Assembly (NCBI RefSeq): GCF_000787575.1
Contig: NW_012236490.1
Span: forward strand, 1 to 49,592
Direction of reading: 5' to 3'
DNA: 49,592 nucleotides
Source of the DNA: Acytostelium subglobosum LB1
Lineage: Eukaryota; Evosea; Eumycetozoa; Acytosteliales; Acytosteliaceae
The notes beneath the pieces were generated by a model that saw nothing but the letters and a program-made list of their open reading frames with translations, had not been told where the DNA came from and made no database searches. Of this stretch, positions 1 through 10,010 are shown one piece after another. Each line of letters starts with the position of its first letter. The stretch's first letter is position 1. Both the position numbers and the translations under genes were made by a program.

Positions 1-74
1 CCAGCCCACAGACTGTTTTCTTGGGGGGGGGGGGGGCGTGCGTTGGGCGAGCGATTAATAATAAGCGTCAAAAA
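1..74. repeat. Left copy of 74-bp perfect inverted repeat
   Basis: These 74 bases are the exact reverse complement of 15566-15639, including a run of 14 G (14 C in the other copy). The left copy begins at the window edge and the right copy ends at a 100-N gap, so the true repeat may be longer on both sides. It could be the terminal inverted repeat of a large element or an assembly duplication around the gap. Confidence 0.85.
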
Positions 75-414
75 CCTGATCAAGCCAAGCATTGAGCATT
101 TTAGACACAGGATATATGCCTATGCCTATCGAATAACATACGTAACATACGTCATACGATCAACATTTTTATTACTTATACTTTGTTGCCACCCTCGTAG
201 CCGGCGTGCTGCGCTTAGCCTATCTAAATAAAGTCCACAATTTATTTTTAGTTAGCCAGTTATTTATTATTAAAAAATGATGAATTGTAGAATTGTATTG
301 TCGTTTATATTATTGTATTGTATATATTGATTATATGACGTTCGTCTGTAGTCTGTATGTAGTAGTGTTCGTTTCTCTCATGTGAAATGGGACAGGTGGT
401 GGATTGGATGGGGA
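75..414. other. Intergenic, no gene seen
   Basis: AT-rich sequence between the terminal repeat and the 3' end of the first minus-strand gene. The only open frame here is short, low-complexity and starts inside the repeat. Nothing functional is recognisable. Confidence 0.5.
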
Positions 415-1446
415 CTATGAATCCATTTCAAGGAAATTGGCAGGAGGATTTGGAGCATTGAAGTTGAAGTCGTTGAGCACATAGCCATAACCACCATTGA
501 TGGGATAGTTATAGTTTGGGAAGGAATAAAGATGACTGTCTGGACCATTGAAAAGGGGCACAAGGTCATATGTATCTGTAGAGTTTGTAGTTGCTGTGAA
601 ATCGCGAGGACTGGTTTTAACGTTATAGGTTGTGACGTTGACCTTCCAAGATGGCTCTGTAGTGCTCTGCAAGTTGGTAAAAGCCAATACCCAATCAACC
701 CTGAATTGAGCATACCCATTTGGTTCGTTCGAGAGTCTTAGGGTTGTTAGATTTGCTGAGCCATCTGGAAGATAACCTGATTGTTGAGCGTATTGGTACC
801 ATGGGTACGTGTCATCTGTCTTATAGTCCTGCTGTAAGTTGAAGTTTGTGGTGTCTTGTTGATATCCAATACCAATTTTCAAAGTGCCAGAGCAGAGGGT
901 TGGTGTAGGGTAAGGACACTCGTCCGAAGGATGCAAGCCTGGGACGGTGCAACAAACATCATCGAATTTGTAATCCGACCACTTAATACGGTCTTTTCCA
1001 TACCAATGAGGAAAGGTTTCGAGGAGGATTGGGCAAGAGTCGTTGAAGTTTTGTACGTCAGATGCTAAACTTCGTTCAAATTGTATCGCCACGAGAGCTT
1101 CGTTGGAGCGCAGTATAGTACCGGTAGGTAATAGGATTGCTTCTCCAGTAGTCCAACATAAAATAAAAGGTCGTGGTACCGTTGAGCGCATTGTCTCCAT
1201 GCCAAAGAATTTGATGTTTGGAGCAGAGGATTGTGCCATGAAGTTTGGAGCAAAGAAATCAAACCTTATCGGCGTGTTAAAATTTGTTCCTAGGTTGTTG
1301 TCGCTGTCGATTACGGTTCGGTAGTCTGTATATTGTACGTGTCCAGTTTTGGTGTTGCTCATTGCTTTTTGCATCTCGGCACTATACTGATTGATGTCAG
1401 CAAATGTAGGTACGAACGATAAAGAAAGATCATTGCATATCAACAC
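415..1446 (-). CDS. Secreted-type dictyostelid protein, family unknown
   Basis: An open frame of about 343 codons on the minus strand. It is rich in Asn, Thr, Tyr, Pro and Cys and has several N-glycosylation sequons (NLT, NVT, NST), which suggests an extracellular or lumenal protein. I do not recognise the family. The listed 5' end is a TTG just after an in-frame stop, with no ATG or signal peptide there, so either a 5' exon is missing or the gene is truncated. Damaged pieces of the same family occur at about 16.39-17.47 kb, where the C-terminal PLFNGP and SHLYSFPNYN signature is repeated, so this is a multicopy family in the genome. It lies just outside the large inverted duplication. Confidence is good that it is or was coding and low for function. 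Confidence 0.6.
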   Translation of the reverse strand: MLICNDLSLSFVPTFADINQYSAEMQKAMSNTKTGHVQYTDYRTVIDSDNNLGTNFNTPIRFDFFAPNFMAQSSAPNIKFFGMETMRSTVPRPFILCWTTGEAILLPTGTILRSNEALVAIQFERSLASDVQNFNDSCPILLETFPHWYGKDRIKWSDYKFDDVCCTVPGLHPSDECPYPTPTLCSGTLKIGIGYQQDTTNFNLQQDYKTDDTYPWYQYAQQSGYLPDGSANLTTLRLSNEPNGYAQFRVDWVLAFTNLQSTTEPSWKVNVTTYNVKTSPRDFTATTNSTDTYDLVPLFNGPDSHLYSFPNYNYPINGGYGYVLNDFNFNAPNPPANFLEMDS

Positions 1447-1929
1447 TCAGTATCCTTTCCACCGTCGCTCATGAGTTTGGAACTGGGTCTCAATCATTTT
1501 ATCAAAGACTCTCAACACATAGCCAAGAGTTCCATCAAGAGTTTAACAATACCAACCCCATTTGCCATGGTCACATTGCCAACATTTGTACCTCTAAAGA
1601 AATTCGACGAAATCACATTGGAGTTTTATCAATCTTCGTCTTCATCTCGTTGCTCATCAATGGCAATGATGAATTCAACTGTGGTTTTCTATCTTTGGAA
1701 CTTTCTCAAGTATGCCAACACTATCATCCTGCGTCTACCTTCTTCCTACCATATAGAATGCAGGCTGATTGACATCGACACTGTGTTGTGGGTGTGCCAA
1801 AAGCACTCACATTTATACATCATCTCTCCTCAAACAATCCAAGCACAAAAAAAATCGATGACACTTGTCGTCCAATAAACAATAATCTCTGATTTGTCTT
1901 ACCAAAAATGAACACCATTCGTCCTGACT
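1447..1929. other. No clear gene; possible degraded coding sequence
   Basis: A plus-strand open frame of 135 codons (1471-1878) overlaps this stretch, but its composition is unremarkable and I see no motif, signal peptide or partner exon. It may be the damaged 5' part of the minus-strand secreted-protein gene, or unrelated debris. No product is claimed. Confidence 0.3.
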
Positions 1930-2191
1930 TGAGAAGAAATTAAGTACATATAAGGTGCTCTGTGCTCTTATATATAAGAGCAACTTAAAAGGGAACAAAA
2001 GAGCCAGCTTGTACAGCAATCAAACATTGTCATACCACCATAAAGACAGGTGTGTTACCATTATCAGGCCTGAGACAATAATGTGGACGGACCACCAAGA
2101 TAAAAAGGACAGGTTTGTTGTGTATATAGGACAACTATTTCCATCGTTGATTAAGAGGGCTACGTTGTGTACGTTATACGAATGAGTCTAT

Positions 2192-3217
2192 TTATTGTGT
2201 TGATTGGTTGGTTGTTGTCGTGGGCTTCACGATGATGTCCTTCTCGATCATGTCCAACAGGGCACACACTCTGGCAATGGTATCTTTGATCATGTCACTG
2301 GTCCACCTAAACTGAACCTTGACGGGGTGCACAAGCGTCGTGACATTGACAACACCGTCCGGGAGTACTTGTTGGAATTGCCACGTGATGCCATCGGTCA
2401 AGATACCATAGACAGCTTTGATGTCTCGTCCACGAGACAAAAAGATGTGATGTGCGCTTCCAATGACCTGTCGAGATCCTTTGTCGAACTGCTGATGCTT
2501 GACCTCTATCACACAGAGAGGTATGTCTCTGATAAAGATGATGTAATCCGCAACGCCTTGAAGGACTGTGCTAGGGAAAGCGTTCAGTGGGGATTCGGCA
2601 GAGACGCGAGCGATGGGTGGTCCACCGCTTGGTTTGTTGCACCTATTGAAGATGAGACAAGACCTGGATAGCAAGAGACTGACATGGATCTTCCTGGTCG
2701 CTTCGTTCAATGCATTGAGATGAAAGCCTGCGTCGATGAATCCATTCAAGGCTTTAAGTCAGAGATCGACATGGTCATCAGTGTCAGGGATGAAGTTGGT
2801 CGTATCGAGATCGAGCAAACCAGTTTTTCCCTGACTGTGCATATGAGTGCTAGTTAACGAACTGATTGCTATGGTTTTCTCCGTCGGTAGTTGATTCTTG
2901 TAGTTGACCTCTGCACGCTTGACGGGGGTGTATATATCTGGGTTGCTCATCACCTGATGGTCACCCATCGCCTTCTTGATCATTGTTTGGACCTGGCCAA
3001 TCTTCCTCCTTGTTCCCAATGCGACGTGAAGTTCTTTGAGGTCATCATCTGAAAGGATACAGAACACTTCGGCGTCCACCTTTTGTTGCTTCAACACTGT
3101 TGTTGTGTCCTCGTCAAACAGGGCAGTGGTCCATTCATAGAAGTCGTCGTCTTCCCATTCACTAAAGGTGCCATAGTCATAGGCTTGCTCCATTGTTCGC
3201 ATGTTTACTCCCAACAT
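2192..3217 (-). pseudogene. SAM + PD-(D/E)XK nuclease-like (Crinkler-like) gene with in-frame TGA
   Basis: Two reading frames in the same phase (3217-2759 and 2749-2192) are separated by one TGA at 2759-2761. The first half contains a SAM-like domain (residues about 20-85; motif LSDDDLKELHVALG). The second half has a PD-(D/E)XK nuclease-like core, with Asp68, then hydrophobic strand residues and IEVK (Glu82, Lys84 of the second half), followed by RQVIGSAHHIF. This layout resembles the nuclease module of eukaryotic Crinkler-type proteins, which are often transposon-associated. That is known family logic, not a database result. No splice signals bracket the TGA, so a nonsense mutation is the simplest reading. 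The gene sits in the left arm of the inverted duplication. The right arm keeps only its last about 130 bp. Confidence 0.6.
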
Positions 3218-3426
3218 TTTGTATGTGTTATTGTATTACATATCTCTATCCTGCTGTGATGTTTGCAATAGGGAGATGATCTCTCCAACGAATGGCAGTT
3301 CTTTAAACTTAAACTTTAATTTCGAAAAGTGGCGCGCAAAAAAGTTGTGGCTGAAGGTACCCATCAGCTTTGGTTGTCGTTTGTTGTCGGACTTGGATTG
3401 ATGTACAGGCCGACGGCAGGACACTA

Positions 3427-3723
3427 CTAGTTCCTTTTAATGGTCTTATACCCGGTGATCAATGACTCGTAGGCGTTCTTCATGAACTTGAATGCTTCTT
3501 GTATGCGAGCTAGTTGCTTGGCTGTTGTGCCTTGAGTGTTCTTGTCTGGGTGCAGGAACAGCGAGTATTTCTTGTAGGTCTTTGAAAGGGCACTAACTTC
3601 ATTGGCTGATCTGTGGTTGAAACTTGGTAAGGAAAAGACTCTTAGTGCATTGTTGTCCTTTAACATGAGCATCATGTGGATTCTTTGGATGAGAATGTCC
3701 TTTTCTGAAGGAGTCTTGATCAA
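3427..3723 (-). pseudogene. J-domain-like exon, truncated copy
   Basis: This encodes about 95 residues almost identical to the C-terminal exon of the gene at 11.1-12.1 kb. It includes a helix-II-like segment, the HPD tripeptide (FLHPDKN) and a helix-III-like segment ending NAYESL, the signature of DnaJ-type J domains. Here the upstream polyQ/acidic coding region and intron are missing. The sequence jumps from the codons for SPIDQDS-like residues straight to the J exon in a different frame, so the upstream part no longer reads through. A shortened protein could start at the TTG or internal ATG codons, but a decayed copy is more likely. Confidence 0.6.
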
Positions 3724-3919
3724 TTGGTGATGAGGGGTACACCACTACAAATAGTCTGCACCGAACTTACCCTAAGTTTTTTTTGAGTCTAAAGGTGTGT
3801 GAGTGTGATTGAGAGTGATCATTCTTCATCACTCAAACAGATATAATCAAACATATACACGTATATTGTTGTTATTAATGTTTGTTTGATGATCAACGAG
3901 TGTTGTAGTTGTTGCAACA

Positions 3920-4090
3920 CATCGCTTGCGTTCTGATGATGTCATCCACATCATCTTCTCTTGGAACAAAGGTCTTGTTGAGTCCAACGGTCTCAGCTCG
4001 TAGTTAACAACATTCTTCTTGAAGTATTGTACTTTTTGTGTGCAGTGCCATCGAAATGATGATACAAGGAATCACTGTCCATGATAAAAT
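3920..4090 (-). pseudogene. Remnant of integrase-type zinc-finger coding region
   Basis: On the minus strand this aligns with 11080-11265, the start of the HHCC/polyQ/J gene, including the codons for MDSDSLY and FVPREDDVDDII. A deletion has removed the codons between the Tyr-rich segment and TFVPRE. The sequence diverges completely after the DDVDDIIR codons. It cannot encode the full domain. Confidence 0.55.
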
Positions 4091-4130
4091 GTAGTTGTGA
4101 TAGTGAAGCTATAATAAGTAAGTATGTGAT

Positions 4131-4256
4131 GAAATTTATATGTGATGAAGTTTATGTATGTGATTAAATTTATGTATGTGATGAGATTTATGTATGTGAT
4201 GAAGTTTATGTATGTGATGAAATTTTTATATGTGATGAAGTTTATGTATGTGATCC
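4131..4256. repeat. Tandem satellite, 17-18-bp unit (left arm)
   Basis: About seven imperfect units of the form TATGTGATGAARTTTATG. It is the reverse complement of the satellite at 10871-11036, so the tandem array belongs to the duplicated unit and lies at the inner boundary of each arm. Confidence 0.85.
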
Positions 4257-4257
4257 A

Positions 4258-4810
4258 ATGTTTGTTCCAGTTGACCCTCTTGGAAGATCTTACACGAACT
4301 ATAATATCAACCTCGCCGGCCCTATTCTGAAATCACAGTTCATCACATTGCCAGCTTCTCCAAACGTATATTGTTTATCATTCGAGGGCATTGACCATCC
4401 AATTGAACTGAGAACCTGCACAAGTGGTGACTCTGCTCAAAGCTGGGAACGTATATCCTTGATGTCACAATAATACTTCATTAATGATCATACCAGGAGA
4501 TATCATGTCCGATGTCATGCTCAAAATCAAAGACGACGCCATCTACTCGTCGATAGTCTCGGTCTCGGATAATTCGACCTATTTGGAAATCCGACCAGTC
4601 ACTGGAACTAGCTACTTTACCATTGTTCATACAAGAACAAACATGTGCCTCCATACGTTCCTTTACGACGGTGTTTACCGCCCTCTCTTTGTGTCTTGCG
4701 ATGATAGCAGAAAATGGCAACAATGGGCTTTCAGAGGCGATTTACCAACAATCTCATCCAACAAAAATCAACAATCAACGATCAGCCTACCAACCGACAA
4801 AATAAGATAA
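4258..4810 (+). pseudogene. Degenerate carbohydrate-binding (ricin-B-like) fragment
   Basis: Two short open frames in different phases (4258-4473 and 4484-4810) look like pieces of one protein. Each has Cys-rich strands ending in a QxW-like motif: CTSGDSAQSWERI in the first and CDDSRKWQQWAF in the second, as in beta-trefoil ricin-B-type lectin repeats. The first frame ends in a stop 11 nt before the second starts, with no good splice pair between them. The first ATG lies inside the satellite. I infer a truncated, frame-broken relic. The lectin assignment rests on the QxW-like motifs alone. Confidence 0.35.
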
Positions 4811-4999
4811 GAATACAATAGGAATCACATCAATCAAACCCTACGCCTACATAATACATAACAACAATATAAATATAACTTAAACATTGGTTTGCTGCAC
4901 TACACTACTGATTCGTCATACCACCTCGTCGCGGCTCCGCGTGCTTGCCTCCTTCGGTGGGATAACCAAACCAAGCTCTTATTATATGGGTAACATTTA

Positions 5000-5065
5000 A
5001 TTAAACGTGACACACACTAAAATTAAACGTGACACACTCTACAATTAAACGTGACACACTATCAA
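5000..5065 (+). promoter_or_regulatory. Three 22-bp direct repeats upstream of a J-like gene
   Basis: The 16-bp core ATTAAACGTGACACAC starts at 5000, 5022 and 5044, an exact 22-bp period (two helical turns). The array ends about 50 bp before the ATG of the next gene. Regular spacing of an identical core suggests binding sites for a protein. The protein is unknown and the regulatory role is inferred. Confidence 0.6.
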
Positions 5066-5114
5066 AATTTAAAAAGTGACCCTCATCTCTCACTTCATTA
5101 GTTAATTTAACATT

Positions 5115-5753
5115 ATGAATAATAATACAGATACAAAGAGAGGAAGAGGAAGACCAAGAGTATCGAATGAAAGGAAGAAACAAAATAGTGTAGAACGATC
5201 AAAGAGATATAGAGAGAAGCACAAAGAAAAGGTCCTTGAAAATAACAGGCTGCACATGGCGAAGCTTCGTGCCAGTCTTCGTGCCAGTCGTCGCGCAGCG
5301 CGTGGTATCGTGGTTCGGTCTTCAAACAATCGAAAGGAGGAGGAGGAGGTTGAACATGAAGCAGACTCACCAATTGAAGACAGATTTCTGCTTCAATACG
5401 ATGAGGACACAAGCTCACAACATGACCCGCCAACTGATAACCAACCAGAAGATCAAGACGAGGTACCCATCATCGACAACAACAAGGATGACGTTAAATT
5501 TATCCAAGTACGACCCATGTCCGAGAAGGAAAGATTGATGTGGAGTATTAGGCTAGGCCAGAACTGTTTCAATATCTTTAGATTGACGTCAAACCCAACA
5601 TTTGAAGAGCTAAAGATGCTCAAGAAGAAGTACGTTCTATTGGTTCACCCCGATAAGAATAGTATGGAAGAGAAAGTCCTATTCACATCATACTTTCAAG
5701 TATTGAATAATGCTTATGAAGAGCTTTGTAAGAGTTATCTTTTTGAATTATAA
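5115..5753 (+). CDS. AT-hook + C-terminal J-domain-like protein
   Basis: A complete 212-codon frame with ATG start and TAA stop. Residues about 8-14 are RGRGRPR, an AT-hook-type minor-groove motif. They are followed by a strongly basic, helix-forming stretch up to about residue 65 (many Arg/Lys/Glu, coiled-coil or basic-region-like), then an acidic linker. Residues about 145-208 form a J-like domain with HPDKN near residue 178 and NAYEEL in the last helix. In ordinary DnaJ proteins the J domain recruits Hsp70 and is usually N-terminal; here it is C-terminal and fused to a DNA-binding-like region. The gene is flanked by 22-bp iterons and a Mutator-like fragment. A related J exon occurs twice in the surrounding inverted duplication. 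Nuclear, chromatin-linked function is inferred from the AT-hook only. Confidence 0.65.
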   Translation: MNNNTDTKRGRGRPRVSNERKKQNSVERSKRYREKHKEKVLENNRLHMAKLRASLRASRRAARGIVVRSSNNRKEEEEVEHEADSPIEDRFLLQYDEDTSSQHDPPTDNQPEDQDEVPIIDNNKDDVKFIQVRPMSEKERLMWSIRLGQNCFNIFRLTSNPTFEELKMLKKKYVLLVHPDKNSMEEKVLFTSYFQVLNNAYEELCKSYLFEL

Positions 5754-5805
5754 TAATAATAATAATAAAATAATAATAATAATAAAATAATAATAATAAT
5801 AATAA

Positions 5806-5853
<48 letters not shown>

Positions 5854-5856
5854 TAG
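5747..5856 (+). repeat. AAT microsatellite
   Basis: (AAT)n with occasional AAAAT interruptions, beginning at the stop codon of the J-like gene. Confidence 0.9.
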
Positions 5857-5977
5857 TTTGTTTTAATATTAATAACGAAGAGGTTTTTTTATTGGTGTTG
5901 GCGCCAAGTTGATCTTAATCTAATTGATACCTATCTACACTCTGTTCTCCAGGTTATGATCAAAAGTTACACAAGGA

Positions 5978-6522
5978 ATGTTTAATAATCTTTTTGTCTT
6001 TTCTTAGGCCTATCATTCGATAGCTTGAGAGTTGGGCTTTCTATATCTTGAGTTGTAGGGTAGTTGGTTGATGTTGAATCAAACAAAGTGGGGTCGCCAG
6101 ATGGTGATCTCGGCTGAGCTGATCGCTCAATTGATGCAGTGGAGAGTCTGTCTGGTCCTGCAGGTACAGTGGGTGGGTCTAATGGTATGGCTGGATTGGC
6201 TGGTGCACTTGGGACATTCTTTTTTTGGTCTTCCTCTCTTCTTCTTCTCTGTTGGTGGTGTAGGGAAGACTAGGAGGAGTCGAGGTGTCGCACTGCAGCG
6301 CAACGGATGTTGTAACATTAAGGCGGTCTCCAACGATGTGTTGATTGTCCAAACAATATGCTGTTATCTTGTCCGTCAACTCGCTTCTCTGGCACTGAGT
6401 GAGTGCTTGTCGTGCAAAGTTGGTTGCAAAGAGCTGACCAAAGGGTTCCAACACACCATGGCGATATGCTTGCAATAGTTTCCTCGATATCCACTCTTTC
6501 CGAGAGTAAATGATGGGCAATC
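5978..6522 (-). mobile_element. Mutator-like transposase fragment (SWIM finger, AT-hook), inverted copy A
   Basis: The 545 bp are the reverse complement of 29800-30344 with no net length change; the two copies pair at constant coordinate sum 36322. On the minus strand it encodes a SWIM-type zinc finger remainder (CPSFTLGKSGYRGNYCKH, the CxH half), then, after a frame change, an AT-hook (KKRGRPKK) and a CxxC-containing tail. SWIM fingers followed by AT-hook/zinc-knuckle tails are typical of the C-termini of MULE transposases. Here the 5' half, including the CxC of the SWIM finger and the DDE core, is absent. The segment directly abuts the 5' side of the next gene. Confidence 0.75.
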
Positions 6523-6584
6523 ACTCTGGCGCCTTGGTCGAGGTCGAAATGTCCTGTCCAACTCAATGAGGACAATCGAGCGTC

Positions 6585-9294
6585 TTGCTCAAGCGATGCA
6601 ACCTAAAGATGAAGCCAGAGGGTACTGTTTGGACGAGACGTGGCAAATCAGTACCAATGCCTGCACAGTATCGATTCAGTCAAGCCAAGCCTACCTTTCA
6701 TCAATGTCTCCAATTGCTTGCAGTCATGGTCAGGAGGGAAGATGGACTCACAGATCTCATTGAAGATGAAACTGAGAGAGTAAGACAATCGCCAGGCTCC
6801 AAGTGAGTGATTGATTGAGTGCATTAACTAATACTATCATCAACAACAACAACAAAAAGGCCAATGTAGTTAGACTCTGGGAGATGATATACAAGTTGGT
6901 TATCTTGCTACTCGATCACACCATTGTCATCAAGTCCTATCAATGGAGAGTGTTGTGTGAGAGGTTTGGCAGATTGCTAATCAATATTTACAACATTGAA
7001 CCTACCTCTTATCTTCACATCTTCATACATCATTCTGGCGAATATATGGAGCTGTACGGCTGCTTAATGATGTTGTGTAACATCGCATCTGAAGGTAAGC
7101 CATGTGTTAGTACTATCACTATTCATTCAATGCTCTGCGACCATTTTGGACTAATTGTTAACCCAAACCTTACAGCCAAGCATGGTTCCAACAACACAGC
7201 CATTAAGGCATCCAACAAACAGAGACGACCTGGACAGATATGCAAGCAACAGGTGACCAGGGATATGATCATGACCAAGCTCATTGAGATCTATCGAAAG
7301 GATGGAGTAGCACTTGCCAGCTATGTGAGCCACTCGAGGAAGTTCTATGAGGACAACTACAACAAACACATCAAGGGCCATATCAACAACTACATGGCCG
7401 ACGTTGCCTTCCGATCTACATTTGGCCTGGAGCCTGACGACTTGTCTCATCCACCACGCCCAACTGTCTTCAAGTTGAATCAGATGGTAACGGCAATGAC
7501 CAACGAAGAAGGCGACGATTATAAGAGCTGGTGGCCTGGTGAGGTTGTTGGCTATGACCCTGAGAATGTGACCTATGACATTCGATTCTGGTTTGTATTA
7601 TAGTCCGACATCATGTAGAGAGAGAGACAACATACACTAACACATACACTCCAATCAATGATCACAGTGTCAAAGGTCAAAGGAGGACATATCTATTTCA
7701 GACAGGAAATGACTATGTTATTGATAAAGGCATTTCCGAGGCCAACATCATAGAGCACATCATTCAAGAGTGTCAATCAATCAATAGTAGCCAAGTAAGA
7801 GATGGTCTTGTCTGTCTATTCCACGTACCTAAAGTCAAACACTACTATCGATCGACGCTACACTTGAATACTGTCGGTGGGAAGCAAAGACTGACGGCCA
7901 AGGTGATGGATGGCAAGTATGCCAACAAGAGCTATCCTGTGAACGATCTAAAGGGCATCTTCGCACCTTGGGATTGTGAAGTCACAAAGTTGCCAACTGG
8001 CCGCTCTGCCCGTGACTTGATAGACTCTGATGTTCCTCCATTCACCTATGATGACCTACCAGAGATCAAGGCCAAAGGTATATATACACACACCTGCTCG
8101 AAAGGAGTAACCAAACACATGATCAACAACTTACACCATGATATCCCCACAACAATAGTGAAGGCATCCATTCAAAAGCGACATGGTATCTCCAACAACC
8201 TTGTTCAGGATTGTATCCAGGAGCGTTTGGCCATCCTTGCTGTGAGGAATGACTTGTTTCATACACCTATGACAAGCAATCTTGATGTTGTTGATATTGC
8301 AAACAGGATCCGATCAATGATGACAAAGCTACCACCGACTACACACTTTGAGAACTCTATTGCTCCACTACCAACAATGTCAAACACAAGCAACCACAAT
8401 AGTAACAACGACGATGAATGTCTACTATTAGAGGAAATGGAGATTGACACATCAGACAGCGAGCATGGTGTCAACAACACCAGAAACACCAGCAGCAGCA
8501 GCAGCAGCAGCAGTACTACTACAACAACGACAACCACTACAACGACCACGACCAGCACCTCAACTACCAGCTCCAACAACAATGCATATCTATATGTGAT
8601 CATGACCACTGGAAGTCATCACTCTGTACTGATTGGCCACCAACAAGCAAGGTGTCTGATTCACTTGGACTCTTTGAACATGCATAAGTCCATTGCACAA
8701 TCCATCACCAACAAGTACAACGAGTCGGTTACAGATGATGATGATAGGTTCGTGCTGTACTCCAACACTGGAACAATCCAACAAGATGTATGGAGTTGTG
8801 GTCTTTGGTCAATCTTCTTTGTTGGATATGTTATCAAGAGGTGGAAATGCTTCCGAGGAAGGCAGTGTACACAACAAGTTCGTGGCATTATCAAGAAACT
8901 GGAGTCAAAGAAGCCTGAGCAGGTCATTGATTCTGTGCTCGACAGTTACTTGGCATCGTTCCTTGACAACCATCACACTTCTGGAGGCATCTATGACATT
9001 GCAAACGTGGACGAGACCACTCCAATAATGACATCAAAGAAGAGAAAGGCGATGGGATGCACTGCTATATCAGATACATCGACAAAGAAGAGTCGTACGA
9101 CAACCACGACAACAACAACTACTACACAAACAAAGAAACCAACAAGGTTGTCACTACTTCTCAACAACACCAGCAACAACAATAACAAGCAGCGAGTAGC
9201 GACGGACAAGGGCAAGATGACAGCCACCCAGAGTAAGGCGACACAAACAACAACAACAACTACTACAACAAAGAAAAGTGCTAATAAACATTGA
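6585..9294 (+). CDS. Multi-exon transposase-like protein with C-terminal Ulp1/C48 peptidase domain
   Basis: Five exons can be joined in phase by removing introns at about 6780-6859, 7095-7175, 7595-7675 and 8078-8158, all GT-AG and 80-81 nt. The N-terminal third has a His/Glu pattern seen in transposase-like proteins (FIHHSGEYMELYG ... ASEAKHGSNNTAIKA across the second intron). A WWPGEVVGYDP ... YDIRF segment resembles a Tudor/PWWP-type barrel. After Ser/Thr/Asn runs comes an Ulp1-like cysteine peptidase with SHHSV (His), LIHLDSL (Asp) and QQDVWSCGLW (Gln/Cys). C48 enzymes cleave SUMO-type modifiers, and such domains are carried by several transposon classes. The 5' end lies against the inverted MULE fragment and has an upstream stop, so the first exon may be truncated. 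Which transposon superfamily it belongs to is uncertain. Confidence 0.6.
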
Positions 9295-9430
9295 TATGAG
9301 TGGTGACAATGATCAGTCTGGTGGTGTTATGTATACTTATGTTGAATCATATCTATATTACATAACTCGACATTAACTATGTCTTCTACGTGTAGATAAT
9401 AAATAATGTTTGTTTAGAGTGATTGTGTGA

Positions 9431-9721
9431 ATGTGTGAAGTTGCTCAGCTTGTTGTATGTGGCGCCAGAGTGGGGTTGGGGTCATTTGTGGACCAATGTT
9501 TTGCCTTTTATGGTCAAAATATACCCTCAGACATCGCTGAAGTGTATGTCGAACTCTACGATGGCAACAACTACAGCACGATCACCCTCAAAGAGTTCAT
9601 CAAGAACAAGCGCAAGACCAAGTATCACCCTAAAGCAAACGTCTTTCTACTTTGCCATACACACTTCACCAGACAGTCGAACACCTCCATACCCCCATCG
9701 GACTCTAAAATGAATATCTAA
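9431..9721 (+). CDS. Small unrecognised ORF
   Basis: A 96-codon frame with a coding-like middle (IAEVYVELYDGNNYST, then a Lys-rich stretch and VFLLCHTHF). I recognise no domain. It may be a 3' exon of a broken gene, since the first codons overlap low-complexity TGTG sequence and no promoter-like context stands out. Confidence 0.3.
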   Translation: MCEVAQLVVCGARVGLGSFVDQCFAFYGQNIPSDIAEVYVELYDGNNYSTITLKEFIKNKRKTKYHPKANVFLLCHTHFTRQSNTSIPPSDSKMNI

Positions 9722-10010
9722 AGGCAAGGAAATGCCATTTGATGGCACTTGTTCATCAATAAAGATATTCCTGATTATCGAGGAGTGGTGAAAGGTCAAT
9801 TTTGACAATTTTGCAAACATTTATTGAGGTGGTGAGTGTGGGTGGTTCTGAAGAGGTGTGGGTGAAGAGGTGTGTGGGTGGTTCTGAAGAGGGTCAGTAT
9901 CATATTCTTTACAGATAATCATTCATTCATACAGATAATCACTCGTTCATACAGATAAACACAGACGAATATGTTACAGGTGAAATTTAATGAATATACA
10001 TTCAACATAT

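Larger units (their letters stand above)
1930..4258 (-). repeat. Left arm of large inverted duplication
   Basis: Read on the minus strand, this segment is collinear with 10868-12715 on the plus strand. Shared blocks, in order, are a TATAAA-like satellite, the HHCC zinc-finger coding region, the J-like exon, a non-coding spacer, the nuclease-gene tail and about 260 bp of 3' flank. This arm keeps the whole SAM-nuclease gene, which the other arm has lost. It lacks the polyQ/acidic segment and intron that the other arm retains upstream of the J exon. The arms differ by substitutions and indels, so this is an old biological duplication rather than an assembly echo. Confidence 0.85.

Noticed and set aside
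43-231. Plus-strand ORF at the left edge
   Set aside because: It starts inside the 74-bp repeat and runs into low-complexity sequence. The mirror ORF at the other repeat copy reads into Ns.
2759-2761. Selenocysteine recoding of the in-frame TGA
   Set aside because: The TGA lies in a low-conservation linker between SAM and nuclease parts, not in a redox motif, and no SECIS-like structure was evident.
8259-8609. Minus-strand frames rich in Val/Leu/Cys opposite Ser/Thr/Gln runs
   Set aside because: These poly-Val/Leu frames (also near 9.1, 11.5, 44.2, 45.1 and 47.4 kb) are antisense shadows of triplet repeats in real genes.
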